From assembly GCF_024684275.1 (NCBI RefSeq), contig NZ_JAIKXF010000047.1, positions 1 to 49,743 of the forward strand: DNA of 49,743 bases, given 5' to 3'. This document shows positions 33,352 through 41,487 of this stretch, in pieces. How positions within the stretch are numbered: position 1 is the stretch's first letter; each line of letters starts with the position of its first letter. Under the pieces are notes generated by a model. That model did not search any database. It saw only the letters and a program-made list of their open reading frames with translations, and was not told the DNA's origin. This stretch comes from Ruminococcus sp. (lineage in GTDB: Bacteria > Bacillota_A > Clostridia > Oscillospirales > Ruminococcaceae). Both the position numbers and the translations under genes were made by a program.

Positions 33352-35151
33352 TTATTCGCTCTTTATCTCTATATACTTATCCAGAAGCTCACAGAGCTTC
33401 TCAACGTCGCTTTCATTTTTAAGCTTATATGCGCACTGATGTGTGCCTGCGCTCTGTGGGTATATATAGCCATTTCTGCTTATGAGAGCGCCTGCAACAT
33501 AGAAATTTTCATATATCTGCGGCTCATCAATTCTACAGGTCACCCATTTAAGGTCTGCAAGCTCATTTTTCAGGCTTTCAATATCAGTTACGATACATTT
33601 TGTATCGCCTGTGAACTGTCCGCTGTCAAGGCGGAACTTGGCTTCTCCACCGTTATACTCTTTATTAAACGCATCAAGTACCTCTCTCCTTGAAGCAACT
33701 CTTCCAAAATTTTTAAATTCAATATGCCTATCAAGGATACTTCTGAACATTTCAAGCTCAATTTCATTTTTAAGTTTAATAACAGCATTATATTTGCTTC
33801 TGCTCTGAGGATAAATATAACCGCTTAAGCTTATTCTGACTCCTGCAATATAGTCATAGTAGTAATCATTGAACGCATCATTTTCATCTCTTTCACCAAT
33901 GTATACTATCCATTCAAGGTCTGAGAGTTCATCTTTCAAGCCTTCGACATTAGTTACGGTGCATTCTTCTTTTTCTGTGATCTGTCCGTTGAAAAAGCTA
34001 TACTGAGCTTTGCCGTCAGTGTAATTATCATCAAACATATCAAGCACATATTGCTTTGAAAGGGTAACATTATCAAATTCAGTAATTGCGGAGAGATGCT
34101 TTTTTAGAACAGCTCTGAATGCTTCAAGATCGCTGTCGTTTTTCAGCTTGTAATTATTCTCCATATCGTCAATGTATATCTGCATATAGCCGTCTACATT
34201 AATTGTAAAGCCCAGATAATAGAAATCAACATCACCTGACGGTATACCTGCTCTTTCCCATTCAAACTTCCAGAGCTCGTCCCTGAAGCCGCTGCGGTCG
34301 CCGACAATACAATCTATGGGCTCGTTTGAGTTTGCAGGATAGTAATAAGCTTTGCCGTCATTATAGTTGTCAAAGCCTTTTTGGAGAGCTGTCATCATTT
34401 CTGTCTTTGAAACTGTGTTGATACGCTCAAGCATTTCATCGTCAACATACATCTCAAGAATATCATTGAACACCTTTTCTCCGTCGGTAAAACAATGATA
34501 TGTGGTTCTGTTGTATTCATTATCTGTCATTGTATAACAGCCATTATTATAAAGCGTAAAATTATAGCTTGCTTCATCGTAAAGGCTTATCATATTTATT
34601 GTCTCGTCGGCAGCTGCCTGCTCGAGCTTAGCCGCAAACTCTTCATCGCACTTTTTTTCGTAGAAATCTATGGTTATGCTTCTTCCGGTCTCATCGAAAT
34701 CCTCCGCATCTATCATATTATCTGTATCGAACTTATCCATGTAGTTTATGAATGGTTCAATATCAAGACTGTCAGTGCGAAATCTTACTTTTTGATCTTC
34801 CTTAAAAATTATACTGCCATGGTACAGTTCCTTATTTGCTTTCAGCCTGCTGTATATGGAAGCATATTGTACTGCTTCTGATATATCTGAACTTTCTTTT
34901 GTTGTATTATTGACATTTGCAAGGTGATATGCTCCGCCGCCCACAGCTCCGCATACAAGCACGAATGCTGCTGCAATGGCTGCAAATCTGCCCCAGCTGT
35001 GCTTTGCTGTAATGACGTCTGTACCGCTTACGCTTTCACCGTATTCTGTAATCTCATCGGGAGCTGAGCTCAGCTTTTCCTGCATACTTTTGCGGAAATC
35101 ATCACTGCACCTTATCTTTTTCAGAAGCTCATTATACTCATTAGGTCTCAT
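33352..35151 (-). CDS. membrane-anchored anti-sigma-like protein with three tandem repeats (pair 2)
   Basis: A 599-residue protein. A ~50-residue cytoplasmic helical segment and one membrane segment at about 55-76 precede a large outer region. It contains three similar ~107-113-residue modules at about 248-353, 365-477 and 487-594. Each begins S(K/R)xx(V/M)LDxFxxxYxxGxA, has a CxV(T/G)D...LxxELxDLxW core, and ends GYIYPQS...KLKN...D. No zinc-binding anti-sigma motif is seen. The start MRPNEYNE has GGAGGGC 7 bases upstream and overlaps the sigma gene by 11 bases. The family is unknown to me; the repeats suggest a multivalent ligand or cell-wall sensor. Much larger than ordinary anti-sigma factors. 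Confidence 0.78.
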   Translation of the reverse strand: MRPNEYNELLKKIRCSDDFRKSMQEKLSSAPDEITEYGESVSGTDVITAKHSWGRFAAIAAAFVLVCGAVGGGAYHLANVNNTTKESSDISEAVQYASIYSRLKANKELYHGSIIFKEDQKVRFRTDSLDIEPFINYMDKFDTDNMIDAEDFDETGRSITIDFYEKKCDEEFAAKLEQAAADETINMISLYDEASYNFTLYNNGCYTMTDNEYNRTTYHCFTDGEKVFNDILEMYVDDEMLERINTVSKTEMMTALQKGFDNYNDGKAYYYPANSNEPIDCIVGDRSGFRDELWKFEWERAGIPSGDVDFYYLGFTINVDGYMQIYIDDMENNYKLKNDSDLEAFRAVLKKHLSAITEFDNVTLSKQYVLDMFDDNYTDGKAQYSFFNGQITEKEECTVTNVEGLKDELSDLEWIVYIGERDENDAFNDYYYDYIAGVRISLSGYIYPQSRSKYNAVIKLKNEIELEMFRSILDRHIEFKNFGRVASRREVLDAFNKEYNGGEAKFRLDSGQFTGDTKCIVTDIESLKNELADLKWVTCRIDEPQIYENFYVAGALISRNGYIYPQSAGTHQCAYKLKNESDVEKLCELLDKYIEIKSE

Positions 35152-35635
35152 AAATATAGCCCTCCTTTTCAAGCTCTGTTTTCAGTTTCTTTCTTCCGCG
35201 CTGCAAAAGCGAGCTCACCGTATTTTCATTCTTTCCAATAAGCTTTGCTATCTCTCTGACGTTGTACTCCTCGAAATAATAGAGGAATATCACAGATGAA
35301 TACTTCTCGGGAAGCCTTGCTATCATCTCTCTTATCTCGTTGTCTCTCGGCGTGAATTCACAGCTGAGAGTGTTTTCGAGAGACTCGTCAAGGGGAGAAT
35401 TTTTTATCATACGGGCACTTTTTCTCAGGTTTTTGCAGCGGTTTATGGCTGACCTCAGCAGCCATGCTTTCATGTGTTCATCGGACTCAAAATCCTGCGG
35501 TCTTGCATGGAGGTTCAGAAAGACCTCCTGCGTGATGTCCTCTGCCTCGGTGTAGCTTCCCGTCATGGCAAAAGCGGTCCGCAGGACAGTATCGCCGAAT
35601 TTATTGAATGCGTACAGCGCTGAATTATCATTCAT
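35141..35635 (-). CDS. ECF RNA polymerase sigma factor (pair 2)
   Basis: A 164-residue ECF sigma factor. Region 2 is at about 10-80 (TEAEDITQEVFLNLHARPQD; HMKAWLLRSAINRCKNLRKS) and region 4 at about 105-155 (LPEKYSSVIFLYYFEEYNVREIAKLIGKNENTVSSLLQRGRKKLK). The start MNDNSALY has GGAGG 9 bases upstream; a 16-residue longer reading lacks a ribosome site. It overlaps the downstream anti-sigma-like gene. It is only 6 kb from the first, unrelated ECF pair. Its promoter is unclear. Confidence 0.92.
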   Translation of the reverse strand: MNDNSALYAFNKFGDTVLRTAFAMTGSYTEAEDITQEVFLNLHARPQDFESDEHMKAWLLRSAINRCKNLRKSARMIKNSPLDESLENTLSCEFTPRDNEIREMIARLPEKYSSVIFLYYFEEYNVREIAKLIGKNENTVSSLLQRGRKKLKTELEKEGYIYET

Positions 35636-35736
35636 GGGTATTCCTCCTTTCCGTCGGAAGCGTCGCTTCACTAATATATACAATCATGAGGAGCATTTCC
35701 GTGCAAAATAAAAAATAATTATTCCGAAAAAATCAA

Positions 35737-35763
35737 AGCTCACTGATATATAGTCAGTGAGCT
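35737..35763 (-). terminator. terminator of the FprA-thioredoxin operon
   Basis: AGCTCACTGA / TCAGTGAGCT 10-bp stem with 7-base loop, then a T-run on the minus strand, 24 bases after the thioredoxin stop. Confidence 0.85.
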
Positions 35764-35786
35764 GAGTTTTATTTAATATCGTATCA

Positions 35787-36107
35787 TCAAACGTTCCTGA
35801 ACATATCAACTATGTCCTCTTCAGGGCGAAGTCCTACTGCCTGATTAACTATCTGTCCGTCCTTTAATACTGCAAGCATAGGAATACTGTCAACTCTGAA
35901 TGCCGAAGCAAGCTCGGGCTGCTCGTCAACATTTACCTTGCCGACCTTTACCTCGCCGTCATATTTATCAGCGATCTGTTCGATTATCGGACCAAGTGCC
36001 ATACACGGTGCGCACCACATTGCCCAGAAATCAAGCAATACAGGTGTATCCTTATAGTTCAGCACTTCCCTCTGAAAATTTTCCTTTGTGATAACTACTT
36101 CTCTCAT
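35787..36107 (-). CDS. trxA: thioredoxin (WCAPC active site)
   Basis: A 106-residue thioredoxin. The active site WCAPC (Cys32-Cys35) differs from the standard WCGPC at one residue, as in some other anaerobe thioredoxins; the cis-Pro (SIPMLAV) is kept. The Gly to Ala change is expected to shift redox potential. It has no signal peptide. It ends a four-gene unit with an FTR-beta-like protein and an FprA flavodiiron protein, so its natural reductant may be the FTR-like protein rather than NADPH-thioredoxin reductase. This pairing is inferred. Confidence 0.93.
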   Translation of the reverse strand: MREVVITKENFQREVLNYKDTPVLLDFWAMWCAPCMALGPIIEQIADKYDGEVKVGKVNVDEQPELASAFRVDSIPMLAVLKDGQIVNQAVGLRPEEDIVDMFRNV

Positions 36108-36125
36108 GTTTTTACCTCCTGTTTA

Positions 36126-36572
36126 TTAAAGTTCCTTTGCGTAAAGGCGGTCTGTTCCGCCGCCGTAATTGATTATGTCATGGATATATTCATATCCGTA
36201 CTTCTCATAAAGTCCTGTATATTCCGTGGGTATATAGCTCCTTGTGAAGCCAAGCTCCCTCGCGTATCCGTTGGCGAAGTCTATGAGCTGTCCGCTGATA
36301 CGGTGTCCCCTTGCGCTCTCCGTGACGAAGATACAGGATATCCACGGGTATATATCAGGCAGAGGGTAATAGTCCGTTTTCATTATTGAAGCCATACCAA
36401 CTATTTTTCCGTCCTGAATTGCGGCAAACATACACTCCCAGTCTGTGAACTCCCACGACCTGAGCATATCAGCGATGTGCTCCTTTACCTCATGCCATGA
36501 GCATTCCTCAACGAATTGCATGAGCTCCTGAGCAAGCGGAGTGTCCTTATATACCTTGCTTATGGTCAGCAT
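36126..36572 (-). CDS. GNAT-family N-acetyltransferase
   Basis: A 148-residue GNAT protein. The acetyl-CoA-binding motif A is seen as IFVTESARGHRISGQLIDFANGYARELG, preceded by a beta strand VGMASIMKTDY. The substrate is not readable. It begins two bases after the FTR-beta-like stop codon and has GGAAG about 8 bases before the start, so it is tightly coupled within the FprA-thioredoxin operon. Why an acetyltransferase is in a redox operon is unclear. Confidence 0.85.
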   Translation of the reverse strand: MLTISKVYKDTPLAQELMQFVEECSWHEVKEHIADMLRSWEFTDWECMFAAIQDGKIVGMASIMKTDYYPLPDIYPWISCIFVTESARGHRISGQLIDFANGYARELGFTRSYIPTEYTGLYEKYGYEYIHDIINYGGGTDRLYAKEL

Positions 36573-36574
36573 AA

Positions 36575-36778
36575 TCAGTCTTCCAGTGATTTGTAATAGA
36601 GCATACAGTGACAGAAGCCCTCAAAATTCGGGTCTGCTATCTGGTCGCGGAACTCCTTGCACATACACTTGTTTTCAGGAGTCTTTTGCAGTCTGCACGG
36701 GCAATAGCCGTCCTTCTTTTTAAGACCATCTTTTATTCTGTCAACAACTTCTTTGTCGGGATTGAGTGTAATTTTCAT
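36575..36778 (-). CDS. ferredoxin-thioredoxin reductase catalytic subunit-like protein
   Basis: A 67-residue protein with the FTR-beta motif: Cys26-Pro-Cys28, Cys38-Met-Cys40 and Cys56-His57-Cys58. The spacing is shorter than in plant and cyanobacterial FTR (CPC-X9-CMC-X15-CHC here). In FTR four of these cysteines hold a [4Fe-4S] cluster and the other two form the redox disulfide that is passed to thioredoxin. No alpha subunit is nearby. It sits in the same operon as thioredoxin and FprA, which supports an electron path ferredoxin to FTR-like protein to thioredoxin. GGGGG lies 7 bases before the start. Confidence 0.85.
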   Translation of the reverse strand: MKITLNPDKEVVDRIKDGLKKKDGYCPCRLQKTPENKCMCKEFRDQIADPNFEGFCHCMLYYKSLED

Positions 36779-36800
36779 ATTCAGTCCCCCTTTGAACTTT

Positions 36801-37958
36801 TTATTTCATCAGCTCATCTGCAAGAGCGTCTAACTGCTCTATATTTGCAGCCTTAACAGCTGATTTTATTGATACTGTTGTGTCTGTCCATGTAATGTTC
36901 TTTGACTTCTCGAACATGGACTTTATAACCTTAGCAGCAGTAGCTGCCCAGCTTCCGTTCTCGATGATACCGATAGTGCGGTTCTGGTAATTTCTCTCGG
37001 TGAGGTCGAGAATAAAGTGCTTCATAAACGGGAATATATCCGCATTATAAGTTGTAGTAGCGATAACAAGCTTTCCGTAGCGGAATGCGTCCTCAACTGA
37101 CTCAGCCATATCCTCTCTTGCAAGGTCAGCGATAGCTACCTTAGGGCAGCCCTTTGCTTCAAGCTTTTCCTTGAGAAGCTCGGCAGCCTTCTTGGTATTG
37201 CCGTAAACCGATGTATAAGCGATGAATACGCCCTCGGACTCTATACCATAGCTTGACCATGTGTTGTAAAGACCGAGATAATAGCCTAAATTCTCGTTGA
37301 GAACAGGTCCGTGGAGCGGACATATAGTCTGGATATCAAGTGCAGCAGCCTTTTTCAGAACACCCTGAACCTGTACGCCGTACTTGCCTACGATACCGAA
37401 GTAATAGCGGCGAGCCTCGCAAGCCCAGTCCTCATCAGTGTCGAGAGCTCCGAACTTTCCGAAAGCGTCAGCTGAGAAGAGTACCTTGTCTGTACTGTCG
37501 TATGTGAACATTACCTCTGGCCAGTGTACCATCGGAGCAAACACGAATGAAAGCTCATGTTTTCCCAGTGAGAGCTTATCACCCTCCTTGACCTCAAGCT
37601 TGTTTGCAATAGTAAGTCCCTCAAAGAAATTTTCTATCATAGTAAATGTCTTAGCGTTGCCTACAACAGCAGTCTCGGGGTATTTTTCAAGGAAGCTCTT
37701 TATGTTTGCAGAGTGGTCCGGCTCCATGTGCTGAACAATAAGGTAATCAGGCTTGCGGTCACCGAGGACCTCAGCGATATTGCCGAGCCACTGTTCAGTG
37801 AAATTACAGTCAACTGTATCGAATACAGCTGTCTTGTCGTCAACGATGATATATGAATTATAAGCCATGCCGTTGGGCACGTCGTACTGTCCCTCAAAGA
37901 GGTCAAGCTCATGGTCGTTTACTCCGATATAGTAAATGTCATTGGTTATTTTATTCAT
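36801..37958 (-). CDS. A-type flavodiiron protein (rubredoxin:oxygen oxidoreductase)
   Basis: A 385-residue FprA-type flavoprotein. The N-terminal metallo-beta-lactamase domain carries diiron ligands in HMEPDH (His77, Glu79, Asp81, His82) and the matching DAFGKFGA and CPLHGPVL regions. The C-terminal flavodoxin domain starts at about residue 245 with the FMN loop YTSVYGNT. It reduces O2 to water or NO to N2O with electrons from rubredoxin. GAGGT precedes the start. It heads the operon with FTR-like, GNAT and thioredoxin genes. A TATACT and an inverted repeat precede it, so oxidative-stress control is likely. Confidence 0.94.
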   Translation of the reverse strand: MNKITNDIYYIGVNDHELDLFEGQYDVPNGMAYNSYIIVDDKTAVFDTVDCNFTEQWLGNIAEVLGDRKPDYLIVQHMEPDHSANIKSFLEKYPETAVVGNAKTFTMIENFFEGLTIANKLEVKEGDKLSLGKHELSFVFAPMVHWPEVMFTYDSTDKVLFSADAFGKFGALDTDEDWACEARRYYFGIVGKYGVQVQGVLKKAAALDIQTICPLHGPVLNENLGYYLGLYNTWSSYGIESEGVFIAYTSVYGNTKKAAELLKEKLEAKGCPKVAIADLAREDMAESVEDAFRYGKLVIATTTYNADIFPFMKHFILDLTERNYQNRTIGIIENGSWAATAAKVIKSMFEKSKNITWTDTTVSIKSAVKAANIEQLDALADELMK

Positions 37959-37982
37959 TGGTAATACCTCTTTTCAATTATT

Positions 37983-37997
37983 TACGGATATTCCGTA
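37983..37997. promoter_or_regulatory. operator candidate upstream of fprA-type gene
   Basis: TACGGA-TAT-TCCGTA, a perfect 6-bp inverted repeat between a -10-like TATACT (minus, about 38010) and the ribosome site. It could bind a redox repressor; none is adjacent. The -35 box is weak. Confidence 0.5.
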
Positions 37998-38211
37998 TTA
38001 CTTATTAAGTATAACATAAATAAGCATTATTGAATAGTGGCATTTGCAACAAATTTAAAGTTTTTTTCTTTTATTATGCCGCACAAAACAAATAATATTC
38101 CTGCACGGATTTGATTATATAAAAATAAACTGAGCATAATAATATCAGAAACAAGCGGCGTACGGAGTGTCTCCGCTGCCGTCATATGCTATTCATGCAA
38201 AGGAGTAACTC

Positions 38212-38319
38212 ATGCTTAGTTTTATTTTAGGCAGTATATTCGGCGGAAGTATGGGCGTAGTAACGATGTGCCTCTGCACTGCGGCAAAATGGGGTGATGA
38301 ACACATCGACCGCCGCTGA
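38212..38319 (+). CDS. tiny DUF3789-like membrane peptide
   Basis: A 35-codon gene with AAGGAG 8 bases before ATG. It encodes one hydrophobic segment with glycines (GSIFGGSMGVV) followed by MCLCTAAKW and a charged tail (DEHIDRR). This matches the pattern of DUF3789 small proteins that I know from Firmicutes, often on mobile DNA. It is on the opposite strand to both neighbours and would be missed by ordinary length cut-offs. Function is unknown. Confidence 0.65.
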   Translation: MLSFILGSIFGGSMGVVTMCLCTAAKWGDEHIDRR

Positions 38320-38338
38320 CGCAACTTACAACAAAAAA

Positions 38339-38363
38339 AGCGGTACAGCTGAACTGTACCGCT
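38339..38363 (-). terminator. terminator of the parA-parB-serS operon
   Basis: AGCGGTACAG / CTGTACCGCT 10-bp stem with 5-base loop, then a T-run on the minus strand, 12 bases after the serS stop. Confidence 0.9.
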
Positions 38364-38374
38364 CATTATACTAA

Positions 38375-39667
38375 TTACTTCTTCTCAGGGACCTTGATTA
38401 TGTCCTTGCGCATATATGGCTGAAGTGCCTTTGGAATACGGATAGAACCGTCCTCATTAAGATTGTTTTCGAGGAATGCGATGAGCATTCTCGGAGGTGC
38501 AACAACTGTATTGTTGAGCGTATGAGCGAAGTATTTGCTTCCGTCAGCAGCCTTTACTCTGATTCCGAGACGTCTTGCCTGTGCATCACCGAGGTTTGAA
38601 CAGCTTCCTACTTCGAAGTACTTCTTCTGACGAGGAGACCATGCTTCAACATCAATAGATTTAACTTTAAGGTCTGCAAGGTCACCCGAGCAGCATTCAA
38701 GTGTACGTACAGGAATATCAAGTGTGCGGAAGAACTCAACTGTATAGCTGTAGAGCTTGTGGAACCAGTCCATAGACTCCTCAGGCTTACATACAACTAC
38801 CATTTCCTGCTTCTCAAACTGGTGGATACGGTATACACCGCGCTCCTCGATACCATGAGCGCCTACCTCCTTACGGAAGCAAGGTGAATAGCTTGTGAGA
38901 GTCTTAGGAAGCTCCTCCTCAGGAACTATAGTATCAATGAACTTTCCTATCATAGAATGCTCGGAAGTACCGATAAGGTAGAGATCCTCGCCCTCTATCT
39001 TGTACATCATGCCTTCCATTTCTGCAAAGCTCATAACGCCTGTAACAACGTTGCTTCTTATCATAAATGGCGGAATGTAATATGTGAAACCCTTATCTAT
39101 CATGAAGTCTCTTGCGTAAGAAAGAATACAGCTCTGGAGCTGTGCGATGTCTCCGCAGAGATAGTAGAAACCGTTGCCGCTTGTCTTACGTGCGCTGTCG
39201 ATGTCGATACCGTTGAGCTTCTCCATGATATCAACGTGGTAAGGAACCTCAAATGCAGGAACAGCAGGCTCGCCGAATCTCTCGACCTCAACGTTCTCAG
39301 TGTCGTCCTTTCCTATCGGAACACTGTCGTCGATTATATTAGGGATAACGAGCATAATCTCGCGAATGTCAGCCTCAAGCTTAACTTCAAGCTGCTCCTT
39401 CTCCTCGAGCTCCTTGCCCATTGCAGAGACCTCAGCCTTTACCTTCTCAGCCTCGTCCTTCTGACCGTTCTTCATAAGACCGCCGATCTCTTTACTCTTT
39501 ACATTACGTGTATTTCTCAGGTTATCGCAGGCAAGCTTAGTTTCTCTGTACTGCTTGTCCAGCTCGATTACCTTGTCAACGAGCTCCAGCTTTTCGTCCT
39601 GAAACTTCTTCTTGATGTTTTCCTTTACCATCTCCGGGTTAGTTCTGATAAGCTTAATGTCGATCAT
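38375..39667 (-). CDS. serS: seryl-tRNA synthetase
   Basis: A 430-residue class II aminoacyl-tRNA synthetase that charges tRNA-Ser. The N-terminal long coiled-coil arm that grips the tRNA (about residues 25-105) is present, as are motif 2 (GVYRIHQFEKQEMV) and motif 3 region (GSCSNLGDAQARRLGIR). The start MIDIKLIRTNP is the usual one and has GGAG 10 bases upstream; an 11-residue longer reading lacks a site. It lies 13 bases after parB, an arrangement common in Clostridia. Confidence 0.97.
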   Translation of the reverse strand: MIDIKLIRTNPEMVKENIKKKFQDEKLELVDKVIELDKQYRETKLACDNLRNTRNVKSKEIGGLMKNGQKDEAEKVKAEVSAMGKELEEKEQLEVKLEADIREIMLVIPNIIDDSVPIGKDDTENVEVERFGEPAVPAFEVPYHVDIMEKLNGIDIDSARKTSGNGFYYLCGDIAQLQSCILSYARDFMIDKGFTYYIPPFMIRSNVVTGVMSFAEMEGMMYKIEGEDLYLIGTSEHSMIGKFIDTIVPEEELPKTLTSYSPCFRKEVGAHGIEERGVYRIHQFEKQEMVVVCKPEESMDWFHKLYSYTVEFFRTLDIPVRTLECCSGDLADLKVKSIDVEAWSPRQKKYFEVGSCSNLGDAQARRLGIRVKAADGSKYFAHTLNNTVVAPPRMLIAFLENNLNEDGSIRIPKALQPYMRKDIIKVPEKK

Positions 39668-39680
39668 TTTTTTCTTCTCC

Positions 39681-40535
39681 TTAGTCCTCTTTTGCAAGCT
39701 TGTCTGCTAAAGCTGCGAGGTCATTTTTATCATAAAATTCAAGGATGAGTGCTCCCTTGTTCTTACCGTAATCAACCTTGACCTTTCTGCCGAGGCGCTC
39801 GTTAAGTGAGAGCTCCATTTCCTTGAAATAATTGTCGATTTTTTTGTTTGAAGCATTTACAGCCGCTTCATCACTGTGCTCTGCTGACTTCTGTGCAGCC
39901 TTCTCTACCTGACGAACTGTAAGTCCGCCGTCAGCGGCTCTCAGAGCCGTTGCAATCAGCATTTCCTCGTCCTCAAATCCAAGAAGTGCTCTTGCATGAC
40001 CTGCTGATATATCCCCGTTTTCAAGCATTTTGAGCACTCTTTCGGGAAGTGAGAGAAGTCTCACCGCATTTGCTACAGCAGAACGTGAGCGTCCCACCAT
40101 TTTTGCGACCTTTTCCTGTGTCATGCCGTATTTATCTATAAGCTCAGCATAGCCTGCTGCTTCTTCAACGGGATTGAGATTCTCACGCTGAAGGTTCTCA
40201 ATAATAGCTATCTGCATGGTCTCCAAATCGGAGAGCTCGCGGATATTTACGGGAACCTCGTCCAGCCCTGCCATTCTTGCCGCGCGCCATCTTCTCTCGC
40301 CTGCTACTATCTGATAGCCGCCCGTACTAATAGGTCGGACAAGTATTGGCTGGAGCATTCCGTGCTCACGGATAGAATCCGCAAGAGCTGTTATCGCCTC
40401 ATCGCTGAATACCTTACGCGGCTGGTCACGATTTGGCTCTATTTCAGATACGCGCAGAGTTTTCTTGACCTGTACCTCATTGCTGTTATCATTGAACAGC
40501 GAGTCAAGACCTGCGCCTAAACCGCCTTTTGCCAT
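39681..40535 (-). CDS. parB: chromosome-partitioning protein ParB (Spo0J)
   Basis: A 284-residue ParB. The CTP-binding N-terminal motif is seen as GGYQIVAGERRWRAARMAGL, the helix-turn-helix as KYGMTQEKVAKMVGRSRSAVANAVRLLSLP, then GHARALLG. A short dimerisation domain ends the protein. It binds parS sites (three are in this window), spreads as a CTP clamp and loads condensin. GAGGAT is before the start; the gene is 16 bases after parA. Confidence 0.96.
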   Translation of the reverse strand: MAKGGLGAGLDSLFNDNSNEVQVKKTLRVSEIEPNRDQPRKVFSDEAITALADSIREHGMLQPILVRPISTGGYQIVAGERRWRAARMAGLDEVPVNIRELSDLETMQIAIIENLQRENLNPVEEAAGYAELIDKYGMTQEKVAKMVGRSRSAVANAVRLLSLPERVLKMLENGDISAGHARALLGFEDEEMLIATALRAADGGLTVRQVEKAAQKSAEHSDEAAVNASNKKIDNYFKEMELSLNERLGRKVKVDYGKNKGALILEFYDKNDLAALADKLAKED

Positions 40536-40551
40536 ATGTTATCCTCATTCG

Positions 40552-41379
40552 TCAAGACGAACGTTTTCCTTTCCTGTTTTTCTTGAAAGAGAAGATCTTT
40601 TTCTTTTTTGGAAGCTCCAGCGGTTCGCCGAGTATCTCATGGCAAACGAGCTCATAGGACTCCGAACCCTTTGACGCTTTATCATAGTACATCACAGGCT
40701 TGCCGTGACTGGGAGCTTCGGAAATACGAACATTTCTCGGCACCTTTGTCTTGAACAACTTATCGGGGAAGTACTTCTCGACCTCAGCTACAACATCATT
40801 TGCAACATTAAGTCTGCCGTCAAACATGGTAAAAAGTATGCCCTCTATCTCAAGAGCAGGATTATAATTATTTTTAACTATTTTAATGGTATTCACAAGC
40901 TGTGAAAGTCCCTCAAGAGCATAGAACTCCGCAAGCATAGGTACTATAACACTGTCACAGGCGACAAGACCATTGATAGTTATTGTTCCAAGAGCAGGCG
41001 GACAGTCTATAAAAATATAGTCAAAGTCGTCTTTACAGGTCAGTATCTGCATCTTCAGCCTGTTGACTCTGTTCTCATACTCAGCAAGCTCTATTTCACA
41101 GCCAGCCAGAGCCTCAGTTGCCGGAACTATTGATACATTCTGAAACTCGGTCTGAACAGTAGCTTCCTGAATACGAGTCTTTCCTGTGATAACATCATAG
41201 GTCGATGCACTGACGGACTTTTTCTTTATTCCAAAGCCTGTAGTCGTATTGCCCTGTGGATCGGCGTCCACACAAAGGACCTTGAAGTCTCTTGAGCCAA
41301 GATAAGCAGCGATATTTATAACGGTTGTAGTTTTTCCAACGCCGCCCTTCTGGTTAGCAACAGCAATTATTTTGCCCAT
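40552..41379 (-). CDS. parA: chromosome-partitioning ATPase ParA (Soj)
   Basis: A 275-residue ParA. The deviant Walker A motif is NQKGGVGKTTT at the start, with an aspartate in switch I (VDADPQGNTTTGFG) and Walker B (YIFIDCPPALG). The C-terminal ~25 residues are basic (LPKKKKIFSFKKNRKGKR), longer than usual and likely a DNA-binding tail. GGAAG is 6 bases upstream. It pairs with parB downstream and would separate origins. Confidence 0.96.
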   Translation of the reverse strand: MGKIIAVANQKGGVGKTTTVINIAAYLGSRDFKVLCVDADPQGNTTTGFGIKKKSVSASTYDVITGKTRIQEATVQTEFQNVSIVPATEALAGCEIELAEYENRVNRLKMQILTCKDDFDYIFIDCPPALGTITINGLVACDSVIVPMLAEFYALEGLSQLVNTIKIVKNNYNPALEIEGILFTMFDGRLNVANDVVAEVEKYFPDKLFKTKVPRNVRISEAPSHGKPVMYYDKASKGSESYELVCHEILGEPLELPKKKKIFSFKKNRKGKRSS

Positions 41380-41408
41380 ACTATCTTCCTTTCAGATTTA
41401 CTTATAAT

Positions 41409-41437
41409 ATTATACCACTTTTTTCTTATAATGTAAA
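41409..41437 (-). promoter_or_regulatory. sigma-A promoter of the parA operon
   Basis: On the minus strand TTTACA (41432-41437), 17-base spacer, TATAAT (41409-41414). A parS site lies 27 bases upstream, so ParB could autoregulate. Confidence 0.75.
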
Positions 41438-41463
41438 TATGAAACGAGAATTTTTATAAAAAA

Positions 41464-41479
41464 TGTTTCACATGAAACA
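41464..41479. promoter_or_regulatory. parS site 1
   Basis: TGTTTCACATGAAACA, one base from the Bacillus consensus (centre CA instead of CG). It lies between noc and parA, upstream of the parA promoter. Confidence 0.9.
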
Positions 41480-41487
41480 ATATACGT

